A stretch of DNA of 64,000 nt, from the NCBI RefSeq assembly GCF_002878395.1, contig NW_025892538.1, forward strand, positions 158,149-222,148, written 5' to 3'. This stretch comes from Capsicum annuum (taxonomy: Eukaryota; Streptophyta; Magnoliopsida; Solanales; Solanaceae). The notes below the pieces were generated by a model. The model was not told the origin of the DNA. It made no database searches and saw only the letters and a list, made by a program, of their open reading frames with translations. Below, piece by piece: positions 11,377 through 20,768 of the stretch; positions within the stretch are counted from its first letter, which is position 1; each line of letters starts with the position of its first letter. Made by a program: the position numbers and the translations under genes.

Positions 11377-13944
11377 TGTAATACCCCATATTTTGCCTAG
11401 CTTAAATTCGTCCTTAGAATATTAAGGGATAGCTTTCAAACTGAATAGCATTTATTTCATGTGGAATTCTTCAGATTTAGACTTTCCATGGTGTGGGAAA
11501 TTGAATAAACTTTCCATCGATACCAAATTCACCTAATTTCGATACTTGGTGAAGGACTTGAGACGTTTTTAAGTTGACAGTGTGCCACCTGGTTAGTCAC
11601 CACATCGCGGAGATGGTTAAATTCATAATTGTCATTTTTCAGTGGACCACCGTGATATTGGAAGATCGCAGAGAGGTCCATTTTCTAATTTTGTCAATTT
11701 TCAGTAATCCAACGCTATAGTGACACGTCGCGCCAAAGGCCAAAATAGCATTCCAGATCCCAATTGTCAAAATCCAGTAGGACAACACAATAGCTCCGAG
11801 TCGCGGACTCCCACAATTTTTCAATCGTCAAATTCCAGTGAGCCACCGCGATAGTGGCGCATTGCGGTGGCCCATTAAATGAGACCCAGTTACATTTTTC
11901 CAGTTTCGTTTAGGAGTTTAAAGAGGGTATTTTGGACTTTTTCCAAGCTCCCAATCCGTCCAAACATAAGATTTAAGCTTATTCTAAGCACTTTATGCTC
12001 ATTAGTCACCATTCTCTTCAAAAACAAAACCCTAGAAACCAAAAACCCCTTCTCCAAGAAACCAAATTCCACCATAGATTCTCCAAGAAAGCTTTAGATT
12101 GAGGATTCCCAAGACAAGATATTCAAGAACTCCAAGAACTCGTCTTCAAAAGTATCATAGGAATCCAAGATTCAAGCTTTTCATCTAAGATCACCAATTA
12201 AGGTATGTCGGGTTTATGAACAAGGATCTTTTTCCATCCTTGCGCCCAAAATCAAGCTTTTAATTTAAAATTCATATGATTTTGAATGCTTATACATGAA
12301 TTTAAAATTAGAGTTTATACCCATTATTGCTATTCACAAAATTATGAATTTTTGAGATATATTGAAGATAAATTGCATGTTTATTTTCATATTTTAATGC
12401 CTATTGCAGTAAATTTTAGATTTGAGATGAATTATCATTGTTTTCATTATCAAGCATGATTATTATGATGTTTTAACATGAGATTAATGCATGGGTTATT
12501 TCCCCAAAATTGACTAATATTATTTCAAGAAAGATGATGCTTCAAGCATCTTATGAGCAAATTATTTACAGATTTTCAGAAAAAGCTTTGATATATTGAT
12601 CCTCAGTTTAGCTATGGAATCCACTTTATAGATTATTACAGATTACAGAATTTAGAATAGCTTTATTTACCGATTTACTCAGATGATTGCATAATTAGTT
12701 TTAGATAAACCCTTATGCTAGTTTTAAAGTGGATTTCCAACAGAATAAGCGTAGCAAATAAAAAGAGAGCAGTATTTACCACCAAGCGAGAAGTGTGGAT
12801 TTAGCGCATCCTACTTCCATAGAACTACGTAGCCAACGTCGGTACAGATTATCAGAATATTCCCATTTTTATATCGATGACAGATTTATCTTGTGATCAA
12901 TCACATGAGTAGGTTATACTCCCTGGTGGGAGTGTGACACCTCTCCCTAATGTGAGGTTTCTTTCTTAGGAGGACAAGACGTTGGACTCCATGTTAGCTC
13001 ACATGGTTTATGTCGGTTAGAAAATAATTTTTCCCTAAAAGTTTAAAAGCCTAACAACAATGATTTTAAGATAAAGTATTTTCTTTAATAGTAAAGAACA
13101 ACATAAAAGCATTTAGAAAACTAGGTGTATAGGCTCACGAATTTATTCAGACTATGCTTTACAGAAAGACTTTAGCTACAGTTTTCAGCTTTCAGATCTC
13201 AAATTTAAGAATGAGTCCTTTCTACCCTTAGATAGTATGATTTAAGAGAGAATACAAGAACAACTTTTAGAACTAAGTGTTCTGACTCACAAGATTTATA
13301 CAGTATATTTTATCATTCATGATTTATGATTTTCAGCTTTCAGATATTCCAGATTATATGATTCATTTACATTTAGCATGCATTATTTTATAAATGATGA
13401 TGATGAGATAATGTTTTACTTGTACATTTCACCCCATATACTCAGTACATCCTCAAAGTACTGCTCCACATATACATCTATGTGCTACATTATCTCATAA
13501 TGTAGGTACAACTTGTAGCATGTACAGTCAAAATCAGACAGTTACAAATTCCAATCAGCAGATGACGAGTCCTCCTACTTTGGGGACATTAGTTAGATGT
13601 TATTTATGCACTTTACTTTCTTACTCATATGTATTGATTAGTGGTAGATGAAGTCACACCTCAGCTACCTATATATAGTCAGTATAGTAGAGGCTTCACA
13701 TATGTCAGTTAGAGTCAGTTATGTAATTTTAGTCCCTCTTTTCAGATTTTATCAGAATTTACAAGTGTACCAGTATTATATTTTCATAGATTCCATCATT
13801 GTTATGTTTCTGCATAGTAAATTCAATCATTTTATACATATTTAATCAGTTACTTAACAGTATACCAGTTCATGGGTTAGCTTGGGAACTCTTATGGTCC
13901 TAAGCACCGTGTGACGTCTCGAGATAGATTTTTGGGGCATTACA
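11377..13944 (+). repeat. Element A 3' LTR (2.57 kb)
   Basis: It aligns with 5075-7718 from end to end. Its palindromic array (11596-11872) lacks one unit present in the 5' LTR: the stretch equivalent to 5453-5497 is missing between 11752 and 11757. The 12-bp repeat is single copy here. It ends GGGGCATTACA and is followed by AATAG. Confidence 0.9.
11596..11872. repeat. GC-rich palindromic array in element A 3' LTR
   Basis: The last unit contains a clean hairpin: GCCACCGC (11842-11849) and GCGGTGGC (11864-11871), eight perfect pairs around a 14-base loop. Other units have decayed arms. One unit fewer than the 5' LTR. Confidence 0.85.
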
Positions 13945-14233
13945 AATAGTCTTGCCGCCATAAATAAACCATTAGAGAAAAAGATAATAAGGTTATAATT
14001 AAATTTGGTAAAGGTCTTAGAAACAAATACAATACTTTAAAGATTGTTATGCTAGGAAACACCAATACAAAGTTGTTAATGCATTGAAAGGGTATGATAT
14101 AGGTAAGAAGAAAAAGAGAAGGATCATATTGATCAAGCAATGACTAGTCAACTCCAGAAATACACGGTTCATTTACATGAACTCTACCGAAAGTTTAGAG
14201 TCATATCATTGCGACATCCAGCTTGAGGGAGGA
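13945..14233 (+). pseudogene. Copia-like pol 3' end and polypurine tract
   Basis: After the AATAG target duplication, the sequence ends in CATCCAGCTTGAGGGAGGA (about 14215-14233). A short stretch encoding pro-ala-stop (CCAGCTTGA) running straight into a GAGGG-type polypurine tract is characteristic of the 3' end of Ty1/copia pol, and the LTR start follows at once. Upstream coding is too decayed to identify. Confidence 0.4.
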
Positions 14234-14560
14234 TGATAGACATAATGTGCAGTTTTTAATAATGTTTACTTTTTCTAATAAAGAATAGATAGAATATGAA
14301 TAGAGCCCAATTATCATATTATTAGTTTGAATATTGACATAAGTTAGGATAAGTTATGTTTCTAGGATAGGGAGAGTATAGTCCAATTTAAATCTGAATA
14401 GAGAAGATATGCTTATATAATGAAATCATTGCCTCAATTTAAGAGGTGAGAAACGAAAACATAGGAGTTGTATTTTTACAGACGATTTTGTTTTATAATT
14501 TACTACATATTTTCCTTTGAAAAAGGATGTTATTTCAATCTTTTACAAAAATAATTTCAT
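14234..14560 (+). mobile_element. Copia-like LTR remnant (right copy)
   Basis: It starts TGATAGACATAATGTGCAG directly after the polypurine tract and has a TATATAAT box at 14414-14421. It parallels 4318-4690 block by block, which supports an original small Copia-type element interrupted by element A. The right end is uncertain. Confidence 0.4.
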
Positions 14561-14923
14561 GTACGTTCATGTTTTGCAATGACGATCAATAATGCACATA
14601 GTCATACTTTATATTGCACTTTCAAGACATATATTATTGTCGAAAAAAGTAGTTATAGTCAAGCCAAAATAATCAAAATAAATGAAAAGAAAATGCACTG
14701 AATATCGTGATCTTTAAAGAAAAAATTGATGAGATGTGCGTCATTACAAGTTATTAACTCATAAAATGTAAAAAGTAAACAAAATATATGTTTAATTAAA
14801 CTTTAATTTTTCATCTTTGATGGTTACGGTGATATCCTCCCCGAACAAGTCATAATATGATAATTAACTATGTATGTTATATGATTTGATCTACACGTGA
14901 AACACACGTATCGAGAGACTAGA
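14561..14923. other. AT-rich DNA, no gene seen
   Basis: No family resemblance or terminus was found. It ends at an (AT)n microsatellite. Confidence 0.4.
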
Positions 14924-14928
14924 ATATA

Positions 14929-14959
<31 letters not shown>
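14924..14959. repeat. (AT)n microsatellite
   Basis: An alternating AT run, interrupted once by ACAT, marks the left limit of the gypsy LTR tail that follows. Such runs are frequent at breakpoints of truncated repeats. Confidence 0.95.
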
Positions 14960-15103
14960 TATAGTCAGACTTCATTCTCAAAGTCTCGGTTTGTGTTACT
15001 TATTCTGTATTTTGATTTTGTTTTGCTTTGTGTGTTTCTGGCTTACTTACCAAGGTTGGGTCGAGGTAGGTGCCATCTTAAACTCAATATTTGGGTCGTG
15101 ACA
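14960..15103 (+). mobile_element. Gypsy 5' LTR tail (fragment)
   Basis: The sequence through TACTTACCAAGGTTGGGTC and TAGGTGCCA to TTTGGGTCGTGACA matches the last 140 bases of the element C LTR (26250-26394), so it is the end of a related LTR. The upstream 2.5 kb of that LTR is missing, cut at the AT microsatellite. Confidence 0.8.
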
Positions 15104-15106
15104 AAT

Positions 15107-15118
15107 TGGTATCAGAGC
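15107..15118 (+). promoter_or_regulatory. Primer-binding site (tRNA-iMet), perfect
   Basis: TGGTATCAGAGC follows the LTR end (GACA) after three bases. It is the least decayed PBS in the window. The downstream leader (AATAGAGTCTCGCGGGTAG, about 15158-15176) is shared with elements D and E. Confidence 0.9.
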
Positions 15119-15330
15119 TCTAGATTCATCGGTCTCACAAATGTAAAAGTAGAATGTCGAATAGAGTCTCGCGGGTAGATACCTCGACGTCCTTATTTAT
15201 CTTTAAGGGGATACTAGAAATCTATACAAAGACATGTCTAATTTGATTCCTTATCGCTCTGGTTGGTGAAAGGTGCCAAGGCTCTGCCTCGCAACGCGTC
15301 AGGGTGATCGGCTTTTGGAAGTACAACAAC
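15119..15330 (+). other. Gypsy leader, truncated before gag
   Basis: Leader sequence matching elements D and E runs to about 15280 and stops before any gag homology; minus-strand Athila sequence follows from about 15340. Confidence 0.65.
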
Positions 15331-15436
15331 AATTAATACTAAAAATATAAAATATTTAATTGCATATATAAATAATCAAAATCTCAATACAAACGCCTAA
15401 TTTAACATCATGTCATGACTCATATCACAACCAAAT

Positions 15437-15800
15437 TCAAGGGTCTCTCAACCTCTTCTTCCCTTTCTCACACAACTTTCTTCTTTTCTTTACTCTACCA
15501 AGACCACCATCAAAATTTAGCCCTTTTTTAATCATCACACCCCTTTCAAGATTGCGTTCAAGATTTTTTTCCAGCAGTTTAAGCCATTCAATGGTAGAGT
15601 TTGAATGATGTACATTCATAAATTCATACTTCTCTATGGCACACTCATCCTCTTTCACCTTGATAATCATACATAGATCTCAATAGTCCATAGGTCTATT
15701 AAGTGCTTTGTACTCTATGAAAGTAACATCTTCATCAGTCACTGTCATTTTTAAGTTGCCTTTCCTCACATCAATTAGAGCTTCTTAATAGGAACCCTGT
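15437..15800 (-). pseudogene. Athila-type protease C-terminal region, decayed
   Basis: Read on the minus strand from about 15785, the frame gives LIDVRKGNLKMTVTDEDVTF, the block that follows the protease in Athila/Tat-clade gypsy polyproteins (family form ALIDVQKGELTLRVQDEEVTF). A stop follows after about 15 more residues; a further 77-codon open stretch (15670 down to 15437) rich in Lys, Arg and Glu continues the polyprotein and may be linker toward reverse transcriptase. No RT motif follows, because the element is cut near 15437. Confidence 0.65.
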
Positions 15801-16080
15801 CATCTGCGTCTTAATCATGAATAATAAAATCAGCATGGATTACAAAATTATTCAAACTTTATGAGAACATCCTTAATGATCCTCTTTGGAGCCACATTTG
15901 ATGTATCTGTAATTTGTAGATCTATGGAGGACAGACTCACTTTCTCCAACAAAGATTATTAAACACAGACAAGGGCATGAAAGTTATACTTATTCCCAAG
16001 TCACACAAGGCCTTCACAACATCACTTATACTAATTTGTATAAGGAAGGTGAAACTCCAAGGGTCTTTAGCTTTCTTTGA
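15800..16080 (-). pseudogene. Athila-type aspartic protease, decayed
   Basis: The minus strand reads KDPWSFTF, then VKALCDLGISITFMPLSVFN. Athila proteases have KDPGSFTIPC and then ALCDLGASINLMPLS. The catalytic triplet is recognisable as DLG, the clade's equivalent of DSG/DTG. Further downstream an IIKDVLIKFE-like stretch matches the family's GIVEDVLVKV, and DFIIHD matches DFVVLD. Stops and a small deletion after DDRVPI make it non-functional. It would have cleaved the gag-pol polyprotein. Confidence 0.75.
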
Positions 16081-17215
16081 AGTTTGATCATCACTATTGA
16101 ACTGCATCCCTGAGTAAATCCTTTATTCTCCAAATCCATAAGTTGCTTCTTATTTGTCACCACCTCTTTTAATTACTTAGGATATTTAGTCATTCCCTGC
16201 AAGACAATAAGTAAAGGGATATTTATGTAAAGTTCTCTAAATATGTCAAAGATCTTCTTGAAACATGCATCCTCTTTGGTTTTTTGGAGCCTTCAAGGGA
16301 ATGGTGGTATTAGTATTTTTGCTTCCTTCTCAGCCAGTTTAACAACCTTTTCTGCAACTACCTTCTCTGGAACTTGCTTTAAAACTAGTGTTTGTCTTGT
16401 TAACTATACTTGCACCTCATGATTTTCTTTTATTTTAAGGTGATTCTTCAAATTCTTTTCCACTTCTCATTGTGATTTCCATTACATATCTAGTATTTGG
16501 GTCTGCATCGCTTGATAAACTCCTTATGGCCTCGTTCTTTAAGCTTTGGTGAACTGGCTCCTTTACTTCTCTAAATTCTTGTGGGCAAGTTGCTGATTCT
16601 ATATATTTTTAGCCAAATGTTCTTGATTAGATACTAGCTATGCTTGGTTGGCAATGATTTTCACTTCTTTACTTTATAATTTTTCTAGATGGGTAGAATC
16701 TTATAACCAACTTCTTTGCCAAGTTGTCCTAAGTTGTGATTGAATTTAAAGGTTCTACCTTCAACCATCTCTCCATTTCTCCCAACAGTAAGAATGGGAA
16801 TAATGTAAGCCTCACATAATCAATTGAGTCTTCTATAGGAATAAAACTTTCATTGAACTTCAAGAAAATCTGCAGAAGTTGATGTGTATCCTTATGTGAC
16901 AATCCTATAAACTAGACATTTGTGTGCAATAACTACACCATATTTTGCTTTAGCTCAAATTTACCTCCTGGTTTTTGTTTGTGGATGTTGGAGGTAACAT
17001 TAGTAGTGAGTGGAATTGTTACTTCGTGTATTGTTATTTGTGCCATTATTTAAGGAACAACCTTATCCTGATGATCTTGCTGAATCTATGGGGTTGGGTA
17101 GAGAAGGATTGCTTATCTCCTCAGCTGGTGCAAGTGTTATTCAGGTTCAGGATGTGGTTCAACCAGCTCCATTTCCCTTGCCTTCTTGCTAAAAGAAAAT
17201 ATACCTGCAAAATTA
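16081..17215 (-). pseudogene. Athila-type gag, decayed
   Basis: On the minus strand from about 17215 the frame gives a KFELK block, then GLSHKDTHQLLQIF, VRLTLFPFLL, ERWLKVEPLNSITT, and FYPS. These match in order the retrotransposon gag (capsid) domain of Athila elements (GL..EDP..HL..F, VRL.LFPFSL, A..WL...P..SITTW, FFP). After it comes a MRSGKEFEE stretch where the family has LRSGKEYE, and pieces matching the PFPQRL and FKKIFDIFRELYINIPL region before protease. Several stops and frameshifts break it. Gag forms the virus-like particle for reverse transcription. Confidence 0.75.
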
Positions 17216-17452
17216 GTGACTAAAACCAAGTTGGTAGCACTTATAAAATAAAATAGTAATAAAGTAGCTCTTGTGAGCTAGATTTCTATCCCATTGGGAC
17301 TTGTAACTTAGCAAATAATCCAATTCAATAAATACTATAAGTTTTAAAAAGTGCAATCGTAACCCAAGAATTTTGTTGGTTTGTATAATTCTAGGATTTC
17401 AAATTTAAAAGCAATGACTTAATTGAAAATGTCAAAAATAATATTAAGGAGG
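17216..17452. other. Unresolved, possibly minus-strand Athila LTR or leader
   Basis: This segment lies just upstream (minus sense) of gag. A GAGCTAGATTTCTATCCCATTGGGA stretch faintly recalls the corresponding part of the LTR at 19283-20768, but I cannot find a PBS or LTR ends. Confidence 0.25.
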
Positions 17453-18295
17453 TGTGAGATCCCGTAAAATTTTGATCATTTTATTTTGATCCTCCCGTGT
17501 GCATAACATTAATTTTTGACTTCAATAATGATGATGGTGAGCCTCTGCGATAGTGGTGTGCCATGCCACTTAAGCTCTGCGATAGGAGTGTGGCACGAAG
17601 GGTACCCTCCACGATAGTGGTGTGCCATGCTACTATGTTAATTTAGCCTAGTTTGTTATTTTTCATCTTGGGTGGGGGATTTTTGGTCCTTTTCATTTTA
17701 AAAGCGTCTTAAACACTTCCCTTACCCTAGAAAACCCCCTAATTCATCAAATTACACATTTCTCTCTCTTCTCTAACTCTCAAGTAAAGAACATTCAATG
17801 GTTTACAAGAATTTCATTCTCTGGGCTCCAAACTTTGATTTCTCTTCAAATTCTTCTATATTTTAGGCATATTTCTCTTTCCCTAACTTGAATTTTATAT
17901 TATGGGATTAATTTTTTCAATATTCATGTGTTTTGGATGATGGGCTTGAAATTGGATTGAGAGATTTAGGTTGTTATTATTTGAATTGCTTTTCTCATGT
18001 TTTAAATGGATTACTCATGCTTTAATTGATGATTTTTGGACTGAATTGGTGCATTATGATTATGTGTTAAATGGGTGACATAGGTTTCACCAAAATTGAT
18101 GAATTTTTTACTTGGTAATGGCATTGACCTCAACCTGCCTTGTAAACTAGATTTTGAATATGAAAATTTGCATAATTTAACATATCTTATGAACCCATTA
18201 CATTGTATTAAAAGATAAATGGATAAATATGGGCTTGGAATGCCCTTGGTGGACATGGTTTTGGATTTTAAATGGAACTTGGAAGTCTATGGCCT
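17453..18295 (+). mobile_element. Gypsy-type LTR fragment (opens TGTGAGATCCCG)
   Basis: TGTGAGATCCCGTAAAATTT at 17453 has the form of a plant gypsy LTR start. A short GC-rich repeat array follows (17536-17640), then CCTTACCCTAGAAAACCCCC and TTTCTCTCTCTTCTC, which look like the 5' transcribed region of an LTR. No matching 3' terminus, PBS or PPT is seen, so it is a fragment or solo LTR inserted in the Athila block in opposite orientation. Confidence 0.5.
17536..17640. repeat. GCGATAGTGGTGTGCCATGC repeats
   Basis: Three degenerate copies of a (T/A)(G/C)CGATAG(T/G)(G/A)GTGTG(C/G)CA motif lie about 40-45 bp apart. Their GCGATAGTGG core is the same as in the array of element A, although the surrounding LTR is different. 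This is the only place where two LTR families here share array sequence. Confidence 0.75.
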
Positions 18296-18430
18296 TAGGT
18301 GCATAGATCCTACGTCAATCACAACAACACAAATGCAAAAATTACAAGATACCTTGGGTTGCCTCCCAAGCTGTGCTTGATTAACGTCGCAGCACGACGT
18401 GGGTACCTTGATTACTCAAACTTCATCAAG
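18296..18430 (-). other. Athila-type post-coding motif
   Basis: The minus strand reads GACGTTAATCAAGCAC, then CTTGGGAGGCAACCCAAG. GACGTTAA followed by TTGGGAGGCAACCC is a recurrent non-coding signature near the end of pol in Athila/Ogre-like plant elements, as I recall it. CTTGGG and CCCAAG (18353-18370) form a six-pair hairpin. Its position between PBS and gag of element B does not fit a single intact element, suggesting rearrangement or two overlapping copies. Confidence 0.45.
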
Positions 18431-19258
18431 GTAGCCAAAGGTTTGGCCTCCAATTTTTATTTTCACTTTGAACTTATGAATTGTACTCCTAATTTTATTT
18501 CTAATTTTCAACTATGCTCAAGGGGCGGGTGGTATAAAAATAAAAGAACCAAGAAAATAGATGTGGCATGTTGCAGTTCTTGGCCCTTAAGTGAGGAATG
18601 TAATTTTTTTATTCTGGCGCAACAAAAATTCAAGAATATAGACATACTTTTCCTCCTTTTTTGCACTCTTCTATAAGCCCAGATGACTCAATTAATAACT
18701 TACTATCCAAACATAATATGAAAAATAATTTGAATGAGGTCCAATACGTCCCAACTCATGAATTACATTATTATTTATATCCTCACATAAATCTAGTGTA
18801 CTCCACTCAATAGTGACAACATCCAAAAAAGTATGATCAAGTGTTGAATCCTTTAACTTTAGCTCCTCCATTTGGCTTAAATTTTTTTTTCAGTCTCACA
18901 CAACTGATAACTAAATTGTTGGATATTACATGCATCAACCTTTACATTCAATTCTCCTTTTAAGTTGTGAACATCCAAGCATAACCTATAAACCTTTTGA
19001 ATAAACTCATGTTTTTATTTTGTTAGGAATGTCGACGTTTCTATCATGCTCTCATTATGCTCCCACAATATATTTATCACACTCCTATAATAATGTACTA
19101 TATCAAAAGGATAAGGATCAATAAAAAAAGTCCTCATTACTCCCCACTATCTCTTGTAAAGTTGTCATATCAATAAGAGTACGCATACACCGGTGTATGC
19201 CTCATGACAAATAGAAAGATATAACCCAACAACTTCAATCGATCAATTTGCAACCGTA
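18431..19258 (-). other. Element B leader or interior, unassigned
   Basis: This lies between the minus-strand PBS and the post-coding motif. No domain is recognised in any frame; a 125-codon plus-strand frame is incidental. An exact 18-bp palindrome is at 19183-19200. Confidence 0.4.
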
Positions 19259-19259
19259 T

Positions 19260-19277
19260 TCTCTAACAATGGTGCCA
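19260..19277 (-). promoter_or_regulatory. Athila-type primer-binding site
   Basis: The minus strand reads TGGCACCATTGTTAGAG, matching the Athila/Tat PBS form TGGCGCCGTTGCCGGG at most positions (G-to-A and C-to-T changes typical of methylation decay). It lies five bases after the LTR end. This marks element B as a different lineage from the iMet-primed elements elsewhere in the window. Confidence 0.65.
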
Positions 19278-19710
19278 AAATTTGATGTCACCCAAAACTA
19301 CACTTCTAAGAAGTATAAAGTGGTTAATGTCAATAAATAGTAAACCAACTAGGTTAGGGTCAATCCTAAAGGGAATAGGACAAATATATCTCTCAAACTT
19401 ATTGAAATAGTCAAGCAGTACAGAAAAGTAAATGGTGGGATTTGTTGTAATCAGTAAAAGTAACAAGATTTGAATGTTTTTGGTTGTAAACAATCTGAAA
19501 CAAATACTAATCTTTTAATCCCCTGGCTTCTAACTTCATAGGTTTATCGTGCTCAATTCAATTATCTCAATGTCACGTTTGCAGAATCTGACAAGTTATG
19601 TATCACCAATCATCTTTTGAATGCCTTTGGAGTATTTCACTTATTACCTTTTAGAGTCTCAGAGTGTCGCATTACTAACCCTTGTCCTGAATTTTATTTT
19701 AACTATCACC

Positions 19711-19804
19711 TTTTGGGTATCAAGTTATTAGACTAGGATTGATAGCCTTAAATCACTTTTTGGGTATCAAGTTATTAGATAAGGATTGATAGCCTCGAAT
19801 CACT
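19711..19804. repeat. About 47-bp tandem duplication in the element B LTR
   Basis: Both units run TTTTGGGTATCAAGTTATTA, then AGGATTGATAGCCT and AATCAC, with four or five differences. Confidence 0.9.
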
Positions 19805-20324
19805 ATTATTATCTTGTTTTCCCAATATTGAACTCCCTTTGAGAATGATCACGATACAGGCGGATTCACAGCATTGTCCAAAACTAAGAAAGCATTTAAA
19901 CTAAAGAAGATCATAATACATGTAGCAATTTTGATATAAACGAATCTCACACTTCGCCTACTTCATTAATCTGGCAGGGTTACCATAACACTAGCTAAGG
20001 TAATAAGCCACTAATAGTTGCAAACCAATCCATGGAATTCAATAAAGAAAGCATATGAATAATCTCACAATAATTGATGAAGAAAACCCAAAGTCTCAAA
20101 TCTATTAATCAATCAATTACCAAGAATAATAGAATCCCCAAATCAAAAGTCAATCTTGGAATCAAAATATGTTTGTGAATAGTATGAGTACGTAATAAAG
20201 GAATAAACTTACATAAAACTGGATAAACTATTACAAAAATGTCAAAAGGAGATTTATAGATTACATAGAAACCTTAAAAATCCAAACTAGAGTGAATCGG
20301 GAAATTTGGGTTTGTATCCACCTA

Positions 20325-20600
20325 TGACGCCACTTACAGGCTGTAAATGGAACCTACCCCACATAGGTACCCCACCGTAGGTAGTATAAAGGTTTTGCAA
20401 ATTCATTTTCTCTGAATTTTGACCTAATAACCCCTATATTGGTACCTACAGCACTGTAGGTGGTACCTGCAGGCCATAGGTAGCTCATCATAACTGACAG
20501 GAACTCTTTACTTCTACAGCTTCTCTGAACCTAAGATATCTGACACTTATGCCACCCTACCTACACCAGATCGGTGGCAACTATACCAGGTAGTTGCAAA
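20325..20600. repeat. CCTAC/GTAGG palindromic array in the element B LTR
   Basis: Repeated CCTACC, CCATAGGTA and GTAGGTGG motifs face each other. ACCTACAG (20444-20451), CA, CTGTAGGT (20454-20461) is a perfect 8-bp-arm hairpin. Further pairs are CCTACCCCACATAGG with CCGTAGGTAG near 20355-20380. Confidence 0.8.
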
Positions 20601-20768
20601 CATAGATAGCCCAAATTTCAGCTTTCAAGTTCTTTTCTTTTGTTTAGCTCCCAAAACCTAGTTTTCTACAAAGTAGATACAAAAACACTTCACATCTACC
20701 AAAATAGGCCTAAGAACTTGCATATTTCTCAGTTTTAAGCATTAAAAGTGCCAATAAACCATGGCACA

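Larger units (their letters stand above)
5075..13944 (+). mobile_element. Element A: full-length LTR element, LARD-like
   Basis: Two LTRs in direct orientation (5075-7718 and 11377-13944) start TGTAATACCCC and end CATTACA. Left flank GATAG (5070-5074) and right flank AATAG (13945-13949) are a 5-bp target duplication with one mismatch. A tRNA-iMet-type PBS follows the 5' LTR and a polypurine tract abuts the 3' LTR, so the element moved by reverse transcription. The 3.66-kb interior shows gypsy leader sequence and perhaps a decayed chromodomain tail, but no recognisable gag, protease, RT or integrase. By eye the LTRs differ by roughly 9% over the first 150 bases, which seems too little to have erased a pol gene completely. 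I read it as a large non-autonomous derivative of a chromovirus-type gypsy element. Confidence 0.85.
19283..20768 (-). repeat. Element B LTR, minus strand (1.49 kb)
   Basis: On the minus strand it starts TGTGCCATGG at 20768 and ends GACATCA at 19283, directly before the Athila-type PBS, so it is a 5' LTR. It contains an array of CCTAC/GTAGG palindromes (20325-20600) and a 47-bp tandem duplication (19711-19804). No partner 3' LTR is seen at the other end of the gag-protease block, so the element is truncated. Confidence 0.65.

Noticed and set aside
11879..12097. Facing 61-72-codon frames on both strands in the element A 3' LTR
   Set aside because: They fall in the transcribed-leader part of the LTR, are absent from the 5' LTR, and have no resemblance to any protein.
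14897..15178. 93-codon frame across an AT run and LTR end
   Set aside because: The first third is translated (AT)n microsatellite; the rest is gypsy LTR end, PBS and leader.
16975..17223. Two overlapping plus-strand frames of 60-82 codons
   Set aside because: They are antisense to the decayed Athila gag start; the minus strand has the family match.
18299..18676. 125-codon plus-strand frame
   Set aside because: It runs antisense through element B sequence, including the GGGAGGCAACCC motif, and shows no domain.
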